The translations under genes were made by a program, and so were the position numbers. From Paralvinella palmiformis (lineage: Eukaryota; Annelida; Polychaeta; Terebellida; Alvinellidae): a DNA stretch of 64,000 bases. The notes below the pieces were generated by a model, which worked only from the letters and a program-made list of their open reading frames with translations, had not been told where the DNA came from and ran no database searches. Numbering within the stretch: the first letter of the stretch is position 1; every line of letters starts with the position of its first letter. The stretch covers positions 356,001 through 420,000 of the forward strand of contig JAODUP010000158.1 of the NCBI GenBank assembly GCA_025642065.1, in the 5' to 3' direction. Below, piece by piece: positions 1 through 27,073 of the stretch.

Positions 1-192
1 GAGCTACTCCATCATCCATGAGATTAGCACCATGCACAAACTTACTTATAAAGTTATATATAACAGTATAGTCTATGTTTGTTTTATTTGGTAATACATT
101 TTATTTTGACTAACTGAAGCGAGAATAAAATCGAGGGCGATGATTCCCGAAGGCGAATATAAAACGGGGCGAAATGAACTGCAATATCTTAC

Positions 193-601
193 CATCTGAC
201 GTCTTGAAAGCAGACGGTTTGTCATGAATTTTCTTGTTCGAATTGTTGCCACTGCGTCAGCCTGGAAAGAGAACCACAACTTTACAGGTAAATATCACAA
301 CAAATCAGGTAAAAAGAAACCCACATTTACAGTATGTACACACAGGATGTTCATTCATGTCATACGCGCTTGCTATCTTATGTTTGGTTTATCTGCAATA
401 ATTCCATTAATAGTATGGTGGAAACAGTAAACATGCCACAATCAAAACCATCTAAATAATTATGTACACAAGGAGGGATATTGAAATTCAATGAAAATAG
501 AAATAACACATGTTTACATCCTTCGAGACATCAAATTTGATTAACCGATTATAGATTACTCAGATATTATAGGATTTTATTTTATGATTGCTACACACCA
601 T
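193..601 (-). CDS. RPS24: Ribosomal protein eS24, 5' end only (exons 1-2)
   Basis: Component of the small cytosolic ribosomal subunit. Exon 1 contributes only the start codon (601 down to 599) and is followed at once by a GTGTGT donor. Exon 2 runs from 261 down to 193, between a TTTCCAG acceptor and a GTAAGA donor. Joined, they read M-ADAVATIRTRKFMTNRLLSRRQM. The block TIRTRKFMTNRLL is the highly conserved N-terminus of eS24, and an exon carrying only ATG followed by an exon ending after QM is the arrangement known for animal RPS24. The remaining ~110 residues must lie left of the window, so the gene is cut by the window edge and is not a pseudogene as far as can be seen. It is easy to miss because the visible coding part is only 72 bases. 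It lies head-to-head with PARG, about 3.2 kb away. Confidence 0.9.
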
Positions 602-632
602 TGCGACTAGTTAACTGACAACCGGAAGAGAA
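602..632 (-). promoter_or_regulatory. RPS24 5'TOP start and short 5' UTR
   Basis: On the minus strand the sequence CTCTTCCGG begins at 630 and leads through a leader of about 29 bases to the ATG at 601. A cytosine followed by a pyrimidine run is the 5'TOP signature of ribosomal protein mRNAs, which places them under mTOR-linked translational control. The overlapping CTTCCGG is an ETS-type core promoter element common in TATA-less housekeeping genes. The exact transcription start is inferred. Confidence 0.65.
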
Positions 633-1561
633 TTCGTTTCGGCATTTGTTGCGCCATCTAGCGATTGAGTGTTGTTTATATAAATGTTGCATAGCTTGTA
701 GTTTTATGGTCGGTTTCATGTGTAAGCCACTTTTAATAAACACGTGGATATATGAATGTACAGCATATAACATACGGCCTACGCATATATTAATTTACTT
801 ATTGATAATCAGGTTAATATTTGGACTGTAGAATACAATGGGCGATAATGTAGTACTGATTAGAATACTCATAAAATGATAAATCTCTCTTCAAGTCTCT
901 TGTAGTCTAGACTAGAAGGTCTATCTCTGATACTTATAGACTAGAGTCTACTGGCTGATCGGATCTTAGACTTAGTGACTGATGCAGTGTTAACTTATAT
1001 CTAAATAGTCTTAGAAAATACCCATAGGGCATAGTCATAGCATAGTACTTATGATAGTTGGCTTTTTGGAATTATCATATATCAAAAATTATATGTGATG
1101 CCGAAAAAATATTCTTAATTCAACGCTAGCTATTCATTATTATACTTGTTGTATTTTATTTCATGATCTAGAGTCTATGAGTATGATCATGAAACTGGGA
1201 TAAGGAAAAGTGTTGCCCTTATTTACCGAGTAGCTTTTATGACCTATCCAACCAATCACAGCTGGAGGTAGCAGTAAGGAACAACGAAGTGAAAATTCCC
1301 TGGGTTGGGGTGGTCTATTTTAATGCCAAGTGGTCTACATGATCAAACGTTCTGTAATGTTCCACTTTCATTTAAATTAATTATGTTAATTTGCATCCAT
1401 AAAAGTAATAGTGAATTCCATCACTATATGAATATATCTTTGACACTAGATTATTAGTTTTAGCCAGTCTATGAATTAATACATTTGTTTTGGTTCTCTG
1501 GTTGACCTCAAGAGCTGTACCTGAACACAGAAGCTTGATTATAATGATCTGAAACATCAGC

Positions 1562-1676
1562 AGGTTTTGCATGCATTTTGGAAAATAGCAAATTAATTTT
1601 CTAGGCCCTGGAAATGTCCTTGAATTTTATAAAACCAGGAAATGTCATGAGGAAAATATTGCCTGTGAAAAAATCC
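1562..1676. mobile_element. Partial copy of a CTGGAAA-rich DNA-transposon-like repeat
   Basis: This stretch aligns by eye with 5565-5685. Both carry CATGCA, then GGAAAATA(G/A)CAAATT, a GGAAATGTC(C/T)TTGAATTTTA segment, and end in AAAATATTGCCTGTGAAAAAAT. This copy lacks the far end seen in the longer copy (5555-5994). It is a fragment of a non-autonomous element with no coding capacity. Confidence 0.55.
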
Positions 1677-3343
1677 ACCGATGTTTGGATCTTCGTTTCT
1701 CATTACTGTTGATTCTGTACTATAACAACTTAATAACTAGTTCATTTTTCTTTATGGCCACATCAATATTTTATTTTACCCTCATAGAGACAATAAAACA
1801 TCACCTCGACTAACAGATCAGGGACAATCCTTGGAATAGGGTGCTCTTCTAAAAACAACTCTGGAAGAGCATCTCTGCTCCTGTAGCCTAACAGTCTTTG
1901 TTCTATATAAAAACCCAGAAATAGATTTGTTAGTCATCTTGACAGCCTCATTCATCAGATGTGCATAATTACTAAGATGTTGTTACATCACAGTGATATT
2001 TGCTTCCATTTCTATCACTTATGTGATCCTTATACAACACCCACTAAACACCTGACACAGTCCATATAAACTTTGTTTCTCAATGTTTTTCCTAGCTTTC
2101 CTTTACCATAAGAAGCCATTAAGCTGATACTTTGGGTCAATATTTATGCCCTTACTTTTGGAGGTCGGCTTATTGAAATCCAGTTTTTGGGAGAAGAAAT
2201 GTCAGGCTGTTGGCAGCTGTCTGTATGCCGACAGATGTGAAGTCATAATCTAAGAATGTTAACATCGTCATTTAATCTAATAGAGTAAAAATACAAGTGA
2301 AACAAGATAATGATAATAATTCATAGAAAAATGTGCTTATTGTTATGGTAATAATATATGATTATTGAAACTTAACTGAAACTGGTCATATTTATGCTGA
2401 TATCCACTATTTCCTCTATTCAAAACATTTGATATTACCTGAAAATACTGCAGCAGAAAGTTAAGAATTTTAGGTCAGCTTAATGGAGGGTACTAGCGTA
2501 AATCGTGATATTTTAGGCCTAAATGTAACCTTGGCTTGATGGGCTTTATGGCCAGGAACTATGGTAATCTGTCCAGTATTGTGATCCAGAATACACCAGC
2601 ATGTTATATACAAATCTGGAATATGTCACATTGGGGCAGCACCTTACCAAACAGTAGATGTGTCAGTTTATGGGACTTAATGGCAATTTATTTCTACAAT
2701 ATTTTACCTCACAGTTTTGGTGTTTAAATGTAGGAACTTCTAAAACAGCACTACAGCTCCGAATCACTAAATATAGAGAAGTTGCTTGTTGTCATCAGGG
2801 CACCATTACATAATTTTATTTATATTATCAGTGTTCAAATTTTTAAGAAAATAAATGTAACATATTTGATAGTATATTTAGCAAGTTCTATTACTTTAAG
2901 GGTCAAATAGACCCAAATACGGCCTTCTTAAAAAGCCAAGTGTAAGTTCTTTTTACTTTGGCCCATCCCTTGAAATTGTCATTTCTATTAAATAATTATA
3001 ACCTTTCTTAGGTTCTAAATTATAATATGTAGTGGTCAGTAAAGTCACAATGAGAGTAGTATTTAGTAGTGTTCATTGTTATTTCAATACTACATGTATA
3101 TGCTACTGGTTCAATAACTCCCAATTTTGTTACTATCTTAAATAGTTCTTTTTGCAAATTACTACACAAATGTGTTAACAGAGTAAGAATCTATTACTAT
3201 GTTATTTGCAGTCTAGTTCCAGAGTTGGCTGGTTTGCTGTGAAAAGGCAATGTACATAGCATAGCACAAAAGCATAGCACAAACAATAATATTTCAACTA
3301 GTTTCAGGTTTTCAGAAACCTGGCTTAAACCATAATAAATCCT

Positions 3344-3346
<3 letters not shown>

Positions 3347-3374
<28 letters not shown>
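3347..3374. repeat. (TA)n microsatellite
   Basis: Perfect TA dinucleotide run just upstream of PARG. Confidence 0.95.
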
Positions 3375-3377
<3 letters not shown>

Positions 3378-3817
3378 CAGGTTTAGAGATATGATGATAA
3401 TACATTTACTTGCACTGTCAAAAAATTTAATTCAATAGTCTCGTAGAAAAGGAACTAAAACAAGTTTGTACTCATAAATTTATTCATCATAATGTATTTC
3501 ACTTAGATTTGGTACACCTGGAAATGTTTAAGTGGCTAAGTAATGGCATAATTGTATTAGAACATACCATTTTAAGATATTCCATGGAATGTGTTTAACA
3601 TAGGTTTTATTAACAGGTTTCTTCTAAAATATGTTTTTGATGGTTCAAGTGGATTTTGATGCAAAAAAGCTCAAAACCTATATTTAACATGATAATTTTA
3701 TCCAGATTGTTACTGGTCGTTCAAATAGGTTTGTCGAGAATTGATCAACCCTGTCCCCAATTTATCTGTATTTCAACAATGGATTGCTTTGTTTCCGTAG
3801 TAACAACAGTCTGGCAT

Positions 3818-3832
3818 CCGGAAGACATAGTT
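3818..3832 (+). promoter_or_regulatory. CCGGAAG element just upstream of the likely PARG start
   Basis: CCGGAAG at 3818-3824 is an ETS-type site typical of housekeeping core promoters. It lies 9 bases before the ATG at 3833, so it may belong to the core promoter or to a short 5' UTR. This is inference from the motif only. Confidence 0.3.
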
Positions 3833-19196
<15,364 letters not shown>

Positions 19197-19380
19197 CCAT
19201 CTTCAAGTTTAGACTGTGTGTTTGCCACCTCTGAAAGTGCATTGACTATAGCCCAGATTAAGTAGCTATGGCAACCGAATAACAGCTGTAAAGAGACTGA
19301 TTTTGTTTGTGAAAGTTTGTGGTTGTAAAGACCTGACATATTGGCCATGGCCCATCTTTCACACCTGCAACAGCCCAGAT

Positions 19381-19518
19381 AATAAAGTTTCTAAATTTAG
19401 ATTATGTGTCAGATTGTGTAAGTGCCGGATCTTGGAAAGGCTTGTAATACATGTACCCAGTTAATGTATAAATATGTCAGTGTTAGTAACAGAATATTCA
19501 CGTATGATCTAGAATAAA
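19381..19518 (+). terminator. Candidate PARG polyadenylation signals
   Basis: AATAAA occurs at 19381-19386 and again at 19513-19518, 185 and 317 bases after the PARG stop. Either could set the 3' end; no transcript evidence is available. Confidence 0.45.
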
Positions 19519-20949
19519 ACTCTGAACATGGATAGGACAATCATCACAGTATTTACCGAAGACTGTACAGCCAGATAATATTGGTCTTTTGGTGTTGGCA
19601 TTTACCTAAATCTTGTATTCTGAATAATTATGGCGGATAAAGTCTTGTTTATGCAGATGGTTGTTTTGCTCTGTGTAACAAAACTGCAAAGAAAAGATAT
19701 AATACTTTCAACCAGCATTAGTCGCTAGTGAGTTTTTAATTATTTGTTATCTTTGTATTATTTATCATTCAGTCTTATTAAAGACGACTTAGATTGAAGA
19801 ATGTGTGAAATTGTAAGCAATTTAGAATGTAATAGTATTGTTTTAGTTTTAGGTATGTTATCCTATACACTGGGCTCATGTCCATATGCTTTGTGTGTGT
19901 GTGTGTGTGAGAGAGATTTAATTATGATGAACAGTTCACATCCCAATTAAGTGTAGCACCATTTACTATGGTTATCCATCCATGAGAAGGTAAACATCTC
20001 CACAGTGTTGTAACCCAAGAGGATAATGCTTACAGGCCTAAGCATTTTCCAAGGATCCATGCATTTAAGAATTTTTTCTGATGAAAATTATCAAATTATT
20101 TGCCCACAAAGGGAGGGAGGTGCATTTCCTTTAACCGCCCCCCCCCCCCCACACACACAATTACGAAGTGAGGTTTTTTGGCATTATACATTCTCATTCC
20201 TGTGTTTAGGCTTTGGTTACTTGACATTTGAATATCAGTGCATTTAATATTATATATCTCATTAAGTGGCTGGCCATAAAGCCTAAATGTGTCTATGTTT
20301 ATATTGTTGTGGTTCACGCCAGAGCTATTTATAAAATATTTTACATTTTCAAACAAATAATGGTCATGAATTTCACCAAGTGTATTATAAATCATGTTTA
20401 TAATAATGTTGTTATGTACTTGCATATTATTTTATTTATTGAATTTCAGTCATTTATTAATAAAGGATAGTTAATGTAAATGTTTTGATACACACACACA
20501 ATCTCTTACTACATAATACTTTTTGTACTGGCTTTTTTAAGCAGTTTAGAAATGTACATGGTCAACAGCAATTAACAGTAAATACATTTAAACTGGTTAC
20601 TCCAGCAGTATTATGAGATGATAAAATTTTGATTACGAAGATTGTAACAATATCTAATTTGTCCATTTTCTTACCAGCAAATTGATCACTAGAGCCTGTA
20701 TTGACAGATAACTAATTTGATTGTTTTTTTCTAAATTTCACTCCCAATATTTACATGATTTTTCTTGTGTAGAAAAATATGTGATGCAGATCTCTCAATT
20801 TGGTGACATATATTGGTTGAGCTAGGACTCATTATTTCACTCATTTACTCACAAGTTATATAATTATGATGGGGTCTTAAAACATTTCTGTTTCACATTA
20901 TTTTTGGAAATGCCTTGATCCATTTTGCTTGTCATAATTGTTTATGAGG

Positions 20950-21690
20950 GTATTATCGGAATTTTAAAGATTGGGATGACTTTGGCTGTTTTTAGTTGCG
21001 TTGGTAATACTACTATATACATCTATTTGAAAGGACTGATTGACTATATTTTGTAGATATATATCATCATGTCCGCTACTGAATTTAGGCTTCAGTTTAT
21101 TGGTAGCATCGATAACTTGAGCAGATTCAATTGGTTCCAGGAACATACTATTTACATTAGGGTTTTTCAGATATTGTGTATGTTTTTTCTTTGTTTTAGG
21201 TACATTTTGAGAAGTCCTATTTTTATAACGTAATTGTTCAATTCTTCTGCAATCTTTGATCTTTCAGTAATAATTTGGCTATTTATATACAAAGTGAATG
21301 TAGAAAATTTGATTTACATATTGCTTGTTTGAGTATGGTCCAGGCTTTCTTCATATTAAATTTATTTTCATTTAGCATATTTGTATAATAATCTATTTTG
21401 ATTGTTCTTTTAAATTTATTATAGGTATTAATGTAAGTCTTAATTGTATCGTTCGATGTTATATAAACTTGGCTTCTTTAATTTATTTTTCAGTAGTTTA
21501 GTTTTGGTTCTTGAGGAAACCAAAAGACCGGGAGTTACCTATATGGTTCGTGTATTATATTTTCTATTTGGCTTGATTGATTTTAAGGAAAATGCAGACT
21601 TAAAGGCATATCCTTGTACAATGTGATAAAGGCATTAAAGACATTATCTATGATAACACTGTGTTGCAAATACAAGAGCACCATGAAGTA
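20950..21690 (-). pseudogene. Decayed non-LTR retrotransposon (LINE) reverse-transcriptase region
   Basis: Minus-strand frames, broken by several stops and shifts, read in order: pieces like EPY..TPGLLVSSRTKTKLLKNK, then TYINTYNKFKRTIK..YYTNM.NENKFN.KKAWTILKQAI, then ITERSKIAEELNNYVIKIG, then FLEPIESAQVIDATNKLKPKFSSGHDDI. This is the order found between the endonuclease and reverse-transcriptase domains of Jockey/CR1-like LINEs, where the last piece precedes RT (usual form LK..KSSG.D.I). Neither the endonuclease nor the RT catalytic YADD part is present, so it is a truncated dead fragment. The clade is not determined. Confidence 0.7.
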
Positions 21691-22176
21691 ATCAAGTATA
21701 TCACGCGTATTAAACTATATAGTCTCGGGTCGACGTTAATTTACAGCACCACATATAATTGAATATAAGTAGGCGACATCTTCAATAATTAACATAGCGA
21801 AGATTAGCATACTAGTATATATGCAGTGATCACTATGATGCCCGTCGATTGCAACTGAGTCCAACTTCGTACTCGGAAACATGAGCGAATCAAAGAAAAA
21901 AAACCCGAATATCAACAGCCCATAGACTGAATGGTCCCAGTATGTATTGAGCCCACTGACAACTCCACTAATTAGTGGACTCATCAAATGCTGAATGGCT
22001 TCATTTCAATGCATATACGTTGATGATATGCATGATGAACTCCGTGGACTTTTTACAATCGAATTAATCCTCGTTTTCTTGAAAGCGACTTCAAACGTCG
22101 GAAAAACGCTTATATATCGTGAATTATAGCAATAATTATATGTAATAAAAGGATATTATCAAGTTCAGCAGATCAG

Positions 22177-22375
22177 GGCGCATCCGTGGTCTAATTGGTA
22201 GCGCGCTGGACCACATGCAGATTACTACCATACACTTGAGCTCGGCGTGAGCATATCTGAAAGGTGTTCCATTTTTGACTTCGCTTCATTACTTTTGGAG
22301 GTCGCTCGGCCCATTTAGCCTACATTGTGCACAAAAATGGCCATAAAACACCATGCAATCATCATCATCATCACC
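22177..22375 (+). mobile_element. tRNA-derived SINE, family A, near full length
   Basis: Head GGCGCATCCGTGGTCTAATT followed by GGTAGCGCGCTGGACCACA, resembling a Pol III box A. The body has TTTTTGACTTCGCTTCATTA and the tail TTGGAGGTCGCTCGGCCCAT, TTAGCCTAC, GTGCACAAAAATGGCCATAA, ending in an ATC repeat. Best conserved of five copies here. Confidence 0.85.
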
Positions 22376-22546
22376 TTTAGCAGATCGCAAAAGACTCCAA
22401 TATTTTACTTCTGACTGGCAATTAATTATCACCCTTTATTGTTCGGTAATTTAACATGCCTCCGTAAAAAAAATCTATCCAAATGACAAAAAATAATAAG
22501 CTCCAACATGTAAACATCGACTACAATATTAATACATATTAATGAT

Positions 22547-22548
<2 letters not shown>

Positions 22549-22599
<51 letters not shown>
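22549..22599. repeat. (TA)n(GA)n compound microsatellite
   Basis: TA run of about 11 units followed by about 14 GA units. Confidence 0.95.
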
Positions 22600-22601
<2 letters not shown>

Positions 22602-22873
22602 ATTCGCTTGAAACAAGATGGATATAGGTCTGCGTTTAAATAACTATTACATAAATAAAGATAATGAACTTCCGGACCTCCAGCCATATCTTTAAATTAA
22701 TTATATAGAGATCCACCATATTATTTATTATATATGGTGTGTGCTGAGTGCGTGCGTGTGTGTGTGTGTGTGGACAAACTCGTGGATGTACTGATGCATG
22801 GATGGATCAATTAATTAATGTGAATTTGACCCACATCCTGGTAGCATTAATGCTTCGGGCCATATATATAAAG

Positions 22874-22930
<57 letters not shown>
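22874..22930. repeat. (CA)n(TA)n compound microsatellite
   Basis: CA run followed by TA run in the PARG-ELAC2 intergenic region. Confidence 0.95.
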
Positions 22931-22932
<2 letters not shown>

Positions 22933-24494
22933 GCTCATGTACATATGCAGGTTCTGTTTCAGAAGAGGAAAGAACATCTCGGGGCACGACGTACGTGAAG
23001 TGTTATTTTCGTGTCGAGGCCTATATCAGTAAACCCCTATATCAATATCACTTCCCTTACAGTCGCACGTACCACCTGAATTCGTGGGAAGTCCATTTTT
23101 GTGAACTCAATCTGAAGATAAGTCGCCAGTTGATTGAAATCTACTCGATCCATTAATTAATCTGTCAACAAATGATACACCAGTTTTCAAAAAACTTTTG
23201 TGATTGTAGTTAAAACGTCTGTATTGGAAAATGTATTTCCTTTTTTATCATTAGGAAAGGCAAGGTCGGATTTTGTGACATTAATTATAGAAAGTCGGTG
23301 ACAGGTTGCTTAATTGGTGTGAGGATAATTACTTGATCAAGTAATCCACATAGCTGCATATGATCCTTGTGCCATCTGACGTCAGAACACGTGACTTTTT
23401 CTTCGCACATTATAATATAGTATTCGAGGAAGCGATAATGGCTACCCTCCAGTAATGAGGATTATTTTCTTATATCTATGATATCAGATAGAGTTCATGC
23501 ATACACTTCCTTCTATAATATATTTCATAATACTTCTACAATCATTTGACATAATAAATCTGTAAAAAAAGCACTTATATTGTAGAGAAAGGCGAATATA
23601 TAGACATATACAAACTAATTCTATGCCAATAATAGTAGTGGCTCAGAGTAGAGTGGAAAATTGTAAACACACACATGCATACACACTCAGATGCGTGTGT
23701 ACAATTAGCTTTAGTCGGCATTCATTAGGAGGCCATCTAGGTAAAAAATTCTAATGGATGACAGATTTTGACAAGTGAAAATAACACAAACATAAAATTT
23801 TTAAACAAATAATAATATTTAATCAATAAACTACCTTTGCTTGCAGCTAGCAGCAATTCCATACAAATTAAGATGCTGTGTGTAGAATTATACCCGAGAT
23901 AATTGATGTATATAAACAACCAATCAGATAGTCGGTGTAGGCAACCTTGAACAACTGAGATTTTAGAAAAGATTTAAACTTTTTAAGAGACGATGCATTT
24001 CTATTTTCTACCAGCAACCCCATTGACAAAAAAGTGGGGGGTGCCATACTAATGCACAGTCATCATAAAGCAGGCCAACAATAGCAGCATGTTCTTAAAA
24101 AGAAACTTCCCAAAACAATAGAACTAAAATAAGCCCAATTTATTCAGATAACCACGGACTTGGCAATCATGTCAAGGAAATGGTCAGTACGCCGCTAGTG
24201 GCGAAGCATAGTGAATGACCAGGGAACTAGTAAACGAAACATAGCCTATTACGTGATGCAACAGACAATTATTTCGATAAAGTCTTTATTGCTATATTCT
24301 GTCAGTGTTAATTTACACTTATCACATGAAACTTTAATTATATTTCATAAAATTAAATTTCAACACTAAATAGATAGCCACCTTTAATATTAAGGAGAAA
24401 GGGAGACATGTCTTAACATTTTGCGTTGGAAGAACTTGTATCTGTTAATGAGGCCATGTTTTACTTATTTCAGTGATAGCTAATTTCTTGCTGC

Positions 24495-26994
24495 ATGCCG
24501 AAATATAATAGACTTTTAAGAAAAACCCTATTTATATTGGGTCGTCAGCCCATAAAGGCTGAAGTGAGGTGTTTGGTAGCGATTTGTACCAGATGTCTCA
24601 GTATGGAGATGGATGTTACAGATATTTTAATAAATAAGAAGGGAGTGAAATCGAACCTGCGACACATCAACTACCTTGACAAATGTCAGGGTAACATACC
24701 CCCTCCAGCTGTCATCGATGCCCAAGTGGTGGGTTGTGGATACCCAGGAACTCCTAGATCGCTTATGATCAATCTAACCCACTTTAAGTATGTATAATAT
24801 CTTCAGTTATAATTAATTTTAAATGGTAGGAAATAATAAGAATTGTTAATTATTATATTTATAATGATAAATAATCATGATCATAATAATTACAGTATAA
24901 TTAAACTATAATGATAGATCCTCTCATTATTATACTAGGAGCTGTAGTGTGCTACTCAGTGAGCTGAAAGAAAACTAGACCGAACACTCAGTGGTGTTTG
25001 ATTGAGCCTCCATGACCAAACAGCCCTAACTTCCATTACTGGCATTAGCCAGATTAGGGAAAAAGCAATGTTGAAATGGCTGCGCTTTGAGTTCTGAACT
25101 TATCAACATGGACATTTATTGTGTGTGCAGAGAATCTGTATTACTCCTGTCCTATTACATGCCATCAAATATGTAACATTTATATCTTTTATGCAAGTCC
25201 ATAGATCTAGCCTAGTTGGGATCAAACACTAGAGACGGACAGGGGTTATCAAATAGGCTAAATATAATAATAGTTAAGCTTAATTTCCCGTCAAAAAACA
25301 CTTTAACAGCTATTTTAAATGTGTTCCTCGTACTTACCGATGAAAAGATATTTTTTTTGTATTACTCCCATGTCCACAGCTTATGCAACCATGCAATTAC
25401 ACAACAAAAATTCACCATGTTTATATTATAAACCTGATTTTAGCAGTGTGCATTCCCTTTTTCCCCAACCAGAAGTTGAGACCTGTTTGCCATCAAATCA
25501 GTAGCTGTGTTCTGTCTAGTTTGCTTTCAGGTCAGTGGTGTTATTGTTAGCGGTAACCTAAACTTTTATTTAGTTTAGGAGATTGTTTTATCTAGAAAAA
25601 TCACCCTGTAAGTGTAAAAGTGTAAGAGACTAAGAAATGATGACATAAATTTCAATTCATCTGGCATAATCATAATTGTTTTTTTATTAATAATTTCTTC
25701 TTCAATAAATACACATAGCAATAGTAATAGATGGTAAAAAAATGGATAGTGGAACAACATATATCCTTAGACATGCCAATTAATTGTACATCAGGCATAA
25801 TATTTATGTAACTCTGAAAACTTTGTTGTAAACAAACTTGACAAAAACAAATGGCTATTGTCAATGGCATGTTCAGTTTCACTGATCAATTATACACTGT
25901 TACATATATAGAATCAGAATAGCCTCAGCTATATTTCACTGGATTTGCTTATGATTCCCTAACTTAAAAGTGTCAGCATTTTTTCCCCAAACCCACTTTC
26001 ATCTGTGACTCAAATCAGATAACATTACTTGTAATTTTAGTCTCTGTCAGACCAAGTTTTTTTTTGTGTTTGGAGCCCTGCAAACATCCAGCTACTCTAA
26101 CTGGCTTTATTCATGATTTTCTATGAAAATTTCAGTTATTCTTCAGCAAACTCACTATCATCCCTGATATTTATCTAATAATGAACAATCAATGAATATT
26201 AATTTCATCATAGATATATTTATTTTATCTGTATAAACAAAGTATGAAATAAGTTCACAGTATATGATAGACAACAGTGCTACCAGTAATACTGTATATC
26301 CTGAATTCATTAAATGTTTGGTGACATTACAGTTTTTATTTGAATAACCAATGCCTTTGTGCCAAATAAGTCTCTTAGTGAATATGTCACTCATATAGTA
26401 CAGCTGGTATTATTGTACTATGCTGCAAAGCTGTAAGATAGGGTACAAATATCAGTGGTATTCATGTCTCTTAGTTGTTTCATCACCCTCCTAATGAAAG
26501 CTTTCAACCCCCCCCCCCCATATTAACTATATCTTATTATTGTTCATTTATGTCCTGTTTATGATACTAACTAGTTGGCTACTTTGCTGTTCCATAATTG
26601 ATTGGATTTTCTGGGATTAAACTGTCACATCCCAATATTTACTGCTGTCAGATCCACATATCATCACTAACACTTTGTTGTTTATAATATTATACAGAAC
26701 CTCACAAGGTATCAAAATTATAACTTAGATATAATGTCAGTCAAAAATATAAATAATTAATGATATGTTTATAGGAAGAATTGTCCCAAATTGTTACCAA
26801 TCTATTGGGTTAGCTTCTTGTCATAGTTACCAATAAGGCAATGTTTTTAATAATCTCAGACAAATGCTGAGTGCAATTTTCATTCCTGTATATCCCCAGA
26901 TCAACTAAAGAAAATTTCATTTCTGAAATTCTTCTTAACAAACATGGTCACATATTCCACCTCTAAAATTCCAATGCTACATGGTTGGCCCTGT

Positions 26995-27073
<79 letters not shown>

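Larger units (their letters stand above)
633..3817. other. Intergenic region between RPS24 and PARG
   Basis: AT-rich DNA with no convincing coding exon on either strand; the open frames here are short and lack coding character. It should hold the divergent promoters of RPS24 (left edge) and PARG (right edge), and possibly a non-coding first exon of PARG that I cannot place. It also holds a degraded transposon fragment near 1562-1676 and a (TA)n tract at 3347-3374. Confidence 0.5.
19519..24494. other. Intergenic region between PARG and ELAC2
   Basis: No intact gene is seen. It holds a LINE remnant (20950-21690 minus), a family A SINE (22177-22375), a poly-C/CA tract near 20136-20157, and microsatellites. 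A TTATTTCAG just before 24472 could be the acceptor of an intron in the ELAC2 5' UTR, so a non-coding first exon of ELAC2 may lie in the right part. Confidence 0.5.

Noticed and set aside
1..192. snoRNA in the visible part of RPS24 intron 2 or in intron 1 (262-598)
   Set aside because: Ribosomal protein introns often host snoRNAs, so both were read on the minus strand. A GATGATGG near 10-18 recalls a C box, but no D box partner or closing stem lies inside the window.
19921..20060. Further family C SINE (AGCACCATTTACTATGGTTA, CCATCCATGAG)
   Set aside because: Some words recall the family C body, but the head is missing and the match is too patchy by eye.
22748..23032. Small frames rich in IYIYIY, HTHTHT or CVCVCV
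   Set aside because: They are translations of TA, CA and GT microsatellites, here and at 42056-42459, 54571, 54960 and 57280.
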